Notes under the pieces: model-generated | Seen by the model: only the letters and a program-made list of their open reading frames with translations | What the model was told of the DNA's origin: nothing | The model's database searches: none | Shown: positions 61,398-64,000 of the stretch, one piece after another | How the letters are laid out: each line of letters starts with the position of its first letter | Position numbering within the stretch: position 1 is the stretch's first letter | Assembly: GCA_017643395.1 (NCBI GenBank) | Contig: JAEPNP010000001.1 | Coordinates: forward strand, 1,137,806 to 1,201,805 | DNA length: 64,000 nt | Direction of reading: 5' to 3' | Source of the DNA: Rhodothermales bacterium | GTDB taxonomy: Bacteria > Bacteroidota > Rhodothermia > Rhodothermales > UBA10348 | Program-made: the position numbers and the translations under genes

Positions 61398-63680
61398 TCA
61401 GTCAAGCAGCGCGAGCAGGCTCTTGCGTGCCATTTCCGGGTTGGCCTTGCCCCCGGTCTCGCGCATGAGTTGCCCCATGAAAAAGCCGATCAGGCCTTTT
61501 TTGCCGGCGCGGTAGGCCTCGGCTTTCCCCGGGTTGGCTTCCACGACTTTTCTGGCGGCCTGCTCCAGGGCGCCGGAATCGGCGATCTGCGCCAGGCCAC
61601 GGGACTCGACCAGGACGGCCGGGTCGTCTCCTGAAACTGCAACTTCGTCCAGCAATTCCTTGGCGGTGCGGATAGAAATCACGTCGTCGGCGACGAGCCT
61701 GATCAGCGTCGAGAGCGCCGGTGCAGTCAGCACAAGCTCCTTGCGACTCGCCTTGCGCACACGCTGAACCTCGTGCAGCACCCAGTTTGCTGCGGTGCGT
61801 CCATCGCCCCTCTCGGCCGTGGCCTCGAAGAGCTCAAGCAGCCAGGGGTCGGAGGCGAGGATGGCCCCATCGTCCGGATCCAGGCCGTGGCTGGCTACCA
61901 GCGCCGTCGCCGTTGCTTCCTGTTCGGGGGAAAGCGTGGGCACCGCCGGTCCTTCCTGTACCACGTGCTGCCGCTCTTTCCTGGGCTTCGGTCTCTGTGG
62001 CTCCGGCTCCGTGGTGAGCTTGGCCCAGGTGTCGCGAAGCGTAATCGTGCGGTTGAAGACGACCGCCTCGGTGTCTTCCCGGATGAAATAGCCCTGTCGC
62101 TCGAACTGGAAGCGTTCGCCGGGACTCACGTTTCGCAGCGCGTGCTCAACGTACCCGTGGCTGACCTGCAGGCTGTCGGGATTCAGGTTGTCCAGAAAAT
62201 CCTGGCCTTCGGGCACGTCCTCGGGATCGGGCGACCTGAAGAGCCGATCGTACAGGCGCAGCTCTGCAGGCACCGCATGGGAAGCCTCCACCCAGTGGAT
62301 GGTGCCCTTCACACGGCGACCTCCTGAGCCGCCACTGCGAGTTTCCGGATCGTAGGTGCACCGAAGTTCGACCACGTTGCCTTCGTCGTCGGTGACCACC
62401 TCATCGCACCGAATGACGTACGCATAGCGCAGGCGCACCTCCTGACCGGGGGCAAGCCGATGAAACTTCGGCGGCGGATCCAGGCGGAAATCCTTCCGGT
62501 CGATATACAGCTCACGGCCGAAGGGAACGGGACGACTACCCTCGCGCGGCACGTCGTGTGGCCAGTGGCTTGCGTCAATCCATTCCAGGTCACCCTCCCA
62601 ATTGGTAATCGTGACCTTCAGCGGCTCGAGGACCGCCATGACCCGGGGGGCCTTGTGGTTCAGATCGTCCCGAATCGCGTACTCCAGCAGCGAAATGTCC
62701 ACGCGGTTGTCCGCCTTGGCCACACCGATGAGATCACAGAAGCGTCGAATGGCCTCCGGAGTGATCCCGCGGCGCCGCATGCCGGAGAGCGTCGGCATGC
62801 GCGGGTCATCCCAACCATCCACCAGCTGTTCCTGTACCAGTCGGAGCAGCTTGCGCTTGCTCATCACGGTGTAGTCCAGGTTCAGGCGGGCGAACTCATA
62901 CTGATGCGGTCTGGGCTCGTCATAGAGCGCATCGACCAGCCAGTCATACAGCGGGCGATGCACCTCAAACTCGAGTGAGCAGAGCGAATGTGAGATGCCC
63001 TCTATGGCGTCCGACAGGGGATGCGCGAAGTCGTAGAGCGGATAGATGGGCCAGTCGTTGCCGGTGCGGTAGTGCTCCGCGTGTTTGATGCGGTAGAGGA
63101 CAGGGTCCCGCAACAGCATGTTGTTCGAGGCCATGTCGATCCGGGCCCGAAGCACGTGGGTACCGTCAGGGAATTCCCCCGCCCGCATGCGTGCGAAGAG
63201 GTCCAGATTCTCCTCCACCGAACGATCGCGGAAGCGGCTGTCGACCCCCGGCTCGGTCACCGTGCCCCGGTTCTCGCGGATTTCCGTATCGGACTGCGAG
63301 TCCACGTAGGCCAGTCCCTTTCGGATCAGCGTTCTCGCGTGCTCATACAGCTGGTCGAAGTAGTCCGACGCGTAGAACTGGTAATCGCCCCAGTCAAACC
63401 CCAGCCACCGCACGTCACGCTCCATGGCGCGCACGTACTCCATGTCTTCGGTTTCCGGGTTGGTGTCGTCAAACCGGAGGTGGCAGCGCCCCTTGTAGTC
63501 GTTGGCGATCCCGAAGTTGATGCAAATGGCCTTCGCATGGCCGATGTGCGGGTAGCCGTTCGGTTCGGGCGGAAATCGTGTGACCACGTGCTGCACGGCA
63601 CCCGAATCAAGATCGCGTTCCACGATCTGCTCGAGGAAGTTGAGTCCGCCGGAGCGGTCGTTGCTGGATTCGGAGGCCAT
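61398..63680 (-). CDS. glnS: Glutaminyl-tRNA synthetase with C-terminal YqeY/GatB-like domain
   Basis: A 760-residue class I synthetase, about 200 residues longer than the E. coli enzyme. The catalytic core has [22 protein letters not shown] (HIGH) and [13 protein letters not shown] (KMSKS-like), [12 protein letters not shown] and the anticodon-binding beta-barrels (about 350-560). The C-terminal extension (about 600-760; [62 protein letters not shown]) resembles the YqeY/GatB tail. Similar GlnRS-YqeY fusions are known in Deinococcus. It charges tRNA-Gln directly, so a GatCAB route is not needed for Gln. Confidence 0.96.
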   Translation of the reverse strand: MASESSNDRSGGLNFLEQIVERDLDSGAVQHVVTRFPPEPNGYPHIGHAKAICINFGIANDYKGRCHLRFDDTNPETEDMEYVRAMERDVRWLGFDWGDYQFYASDYFDQLYEHARTLIRKGLAYVDSQSDTEIRENRGTVTEPGVDSRFRDRSVEENLDLFARMRAGEFPDGTHVLRARIDMASNNMLLRDPVLYRIKHAEHYRTGNDWPIYPLYDFAHPLSDAIEGISHSLCSLEFEVHRPLYDWLVDALYDEPRPHQYEFARLNLDYTVMSKRKLLRLVQEQLVDGWDDPRMPTLSGMRRRGITPEAIRRFCDLIGVAKADNRVDISLLEYAIRDDLNHKAPRVMAVLEPLKVTITNWEGDLEWIDASHWPHDVPREGSRPVPFGRELYIDRKDFRLDPPPKFHRLAPGQEVRLRYAYVIRCDEVVTDDEGNVVELRCTYDPETRSGGSGGRRVKGTIHWVEASHAVPAELRLYDRLFRSPDPEDVPEGQDFLDNLNPDSLQVSHGYVEHALRNVSPGERFQFERQGYFIREDTEAVVFNRTITLRDTWAKLTTEPEPQRPKPRKERQHVVQEGPAVPTLSPEQEATATALVASHGLDPDDGAILASDPWLLELFEATAERGDGRTAANWVLHEVQRVRKASRKELVLTAPALSTLIRLVADDVISIRTAKELLDEVAVSGDDPAVLVESRGLAQIADSGALEQAARKVVEANPGKAEAYRAGKKGLIGFFMGQLMRETGGKANPEMARKSLLALLD

Positions 63681-63766
63681 GCGCGGGGATCAGGAATTTG
63701 AGGCCGCCTGATACGCCGGCTCAGCGCAAAATTTCCCGGGTCCCGGCCCCGAGTACAAACCAGCAA

Positions 63767-63800
63767 AAACGGCAGAGCCGGTGGACCGACTCTGCCGTTT
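63767..63800 (-). terminator. Terminator downstream of the DUF4097-like gene
   Basis: An 11-bp stem (63767-63777 with 63790-63800), preceded by A and followed by T on the plus strand. It lies just after the stop of the minus-strand gene at 63824 and before the glnS promoter region. Confidence 0.8.
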
Positions 63801-63823
63801 CTGGTTCAGAAAAGTGGGCCGTA

Positions 63824-64000
63824 CTAGCGATCGGCCAGGATGCGCACGTTGCCGTTCACAGTGCGGATGCGCACTTCGTTGGCACCGTTACCGACGCTGC
63901 CGACGGCCATCAGGCGCGTGCGCTCACCGCGCCGCGCATTTGCCGGCACGCTAACATTCAGGTCGAAGTCGCTCTCGATGACGTAGTCCGAGGGGTCCTT
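63824..64000 (-). CDS. DUF4097-like protein, C-terminal fragment (5' end outside window)
   Basis: The last 58 residues of a minus-strand gene that continues beyond the right edge. The visible part is beta-rich: FDLNVSVPANARRGERTRLMAVGSVG, then ANEVRIRTVNGNVRILADR and the stop. The SVP segment and the VRIRTVNGNVRI end resemble DUF4097/putative adhesin proteins, which form a right-handed beta-helix of repeated GxVxI turns. The rest of the protein is not in view, so family assignment is tentative. Confidence 0.6.
   Translation of the reverse strand, partial: KDPSDYVIESDFDLNVSVPANARRGERTRLMAVGSVGNGANEVRIRTVNGNVRILADR

Overview
The window is a dense bacterial chromosome segment: about 50 genes, high GC (by eye about 60-65 %), no gene-free stretch over 300 bases, many 1-14 nt overlaps. 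The best guess for the host is a marine or halophilic member of the Rhodothermota/Bacteroidota. Supporting signs are a Por/type IX secretion C-terminal sorting domain on an FG-GAP protein, a TonB receptor followed by a DUF4249-type lipoprotein, many lipoproteins, an OmpA protein with PKD domains, weak Shine-Dalgarno sequences at most starts, and a GlnRS with a GatB/YqeY-type tail. This is inference from gene content; no rRNA is present. No insertion sequence, phage or CRISPR array was seen.

Layout. 1-8000: TonB receptor (cut by the left edge), DUF4249-like lipoprotein, GT2 glycosyltransferase, IlvE, then two FG-GAP proteins on the minus strand. 8080-11060: a MarR regulator with an inverted repeat directly before its start codon, coupled to a YhhQ-type queuosine-precursor transporter, facing a PhoB/PhoR-like two-component pair. 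11177-14969: a tight three-gene operon of a Gfo/Idh/MocA dehydrogenase, a TIM-barrel sugar isomerase and a Rieske-glutamate-synthase fusion. 14982-18798: a TPR-glyoxalase fusion coupled to OsmC, tRNA-Pro(CGG), a metallophosphoesterase and a homocysteine methyltransferase. 18926-23667: an SOS-type mutasome operon (ImuB-like, DUF6504-like, DnaE2) behind a promoter that overlaps a 20-bp inverted repeat, with no ImuA beside it. 24642-30037: a complete trans-4-hydroxy-L-proline catabolic operon with its own GntR regulator.

30047-43152: acyl-CoA synthetase, PyrD, PhzF-like protein, a giant HExxH protease/TolB-propeller/outer-membrane-barrel protein, the cell-elongation pair PBP2-RodA, MltF, and a conserved minus-strand protein. 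43297-45474: four coupled genes (small membrane protein, DJ-1-like lipoprotein, 55-residue zinc-ribbon membrane protein, RoxA/YcfD-type ribosomal oxygenase). 45561-48530: OmpA/PKD protein and citrate synthase, whose upstream region carries four tandem 15-bp repeats. 48701-53478: a zinc-ribbon potassium channel, a uracil-DNA-glycosylase-like protein, RarA, and TRAP DctQ-DctM. 53482-58514: hydrolase and DinB-fold proteins, an Lrp regulator, then a DctP-LOG-amidohydrolase operon that holds the TRAP binding protein about 4 kb from its permease. 58591-64000: SDR, TrmH-like methyltransferase, propeller lipoprotein, GlnS, and the end of a DUF4097-like gene.

The most notable items are the MarR operator fused to a start codon, the Rieske-GltS operon, the ImuA-less mutasome with its operator-like repeat, the protease-propeller-barrel fusion, the 43.3-45.5 kb micro-operon and the 15-bp repeats before gltA. 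Most starts were reassigned to in-frame codons that fit signal peptides, family N-termini or stop/start overlaps. All function calls rest on motif recognition by eye, not on database searches.
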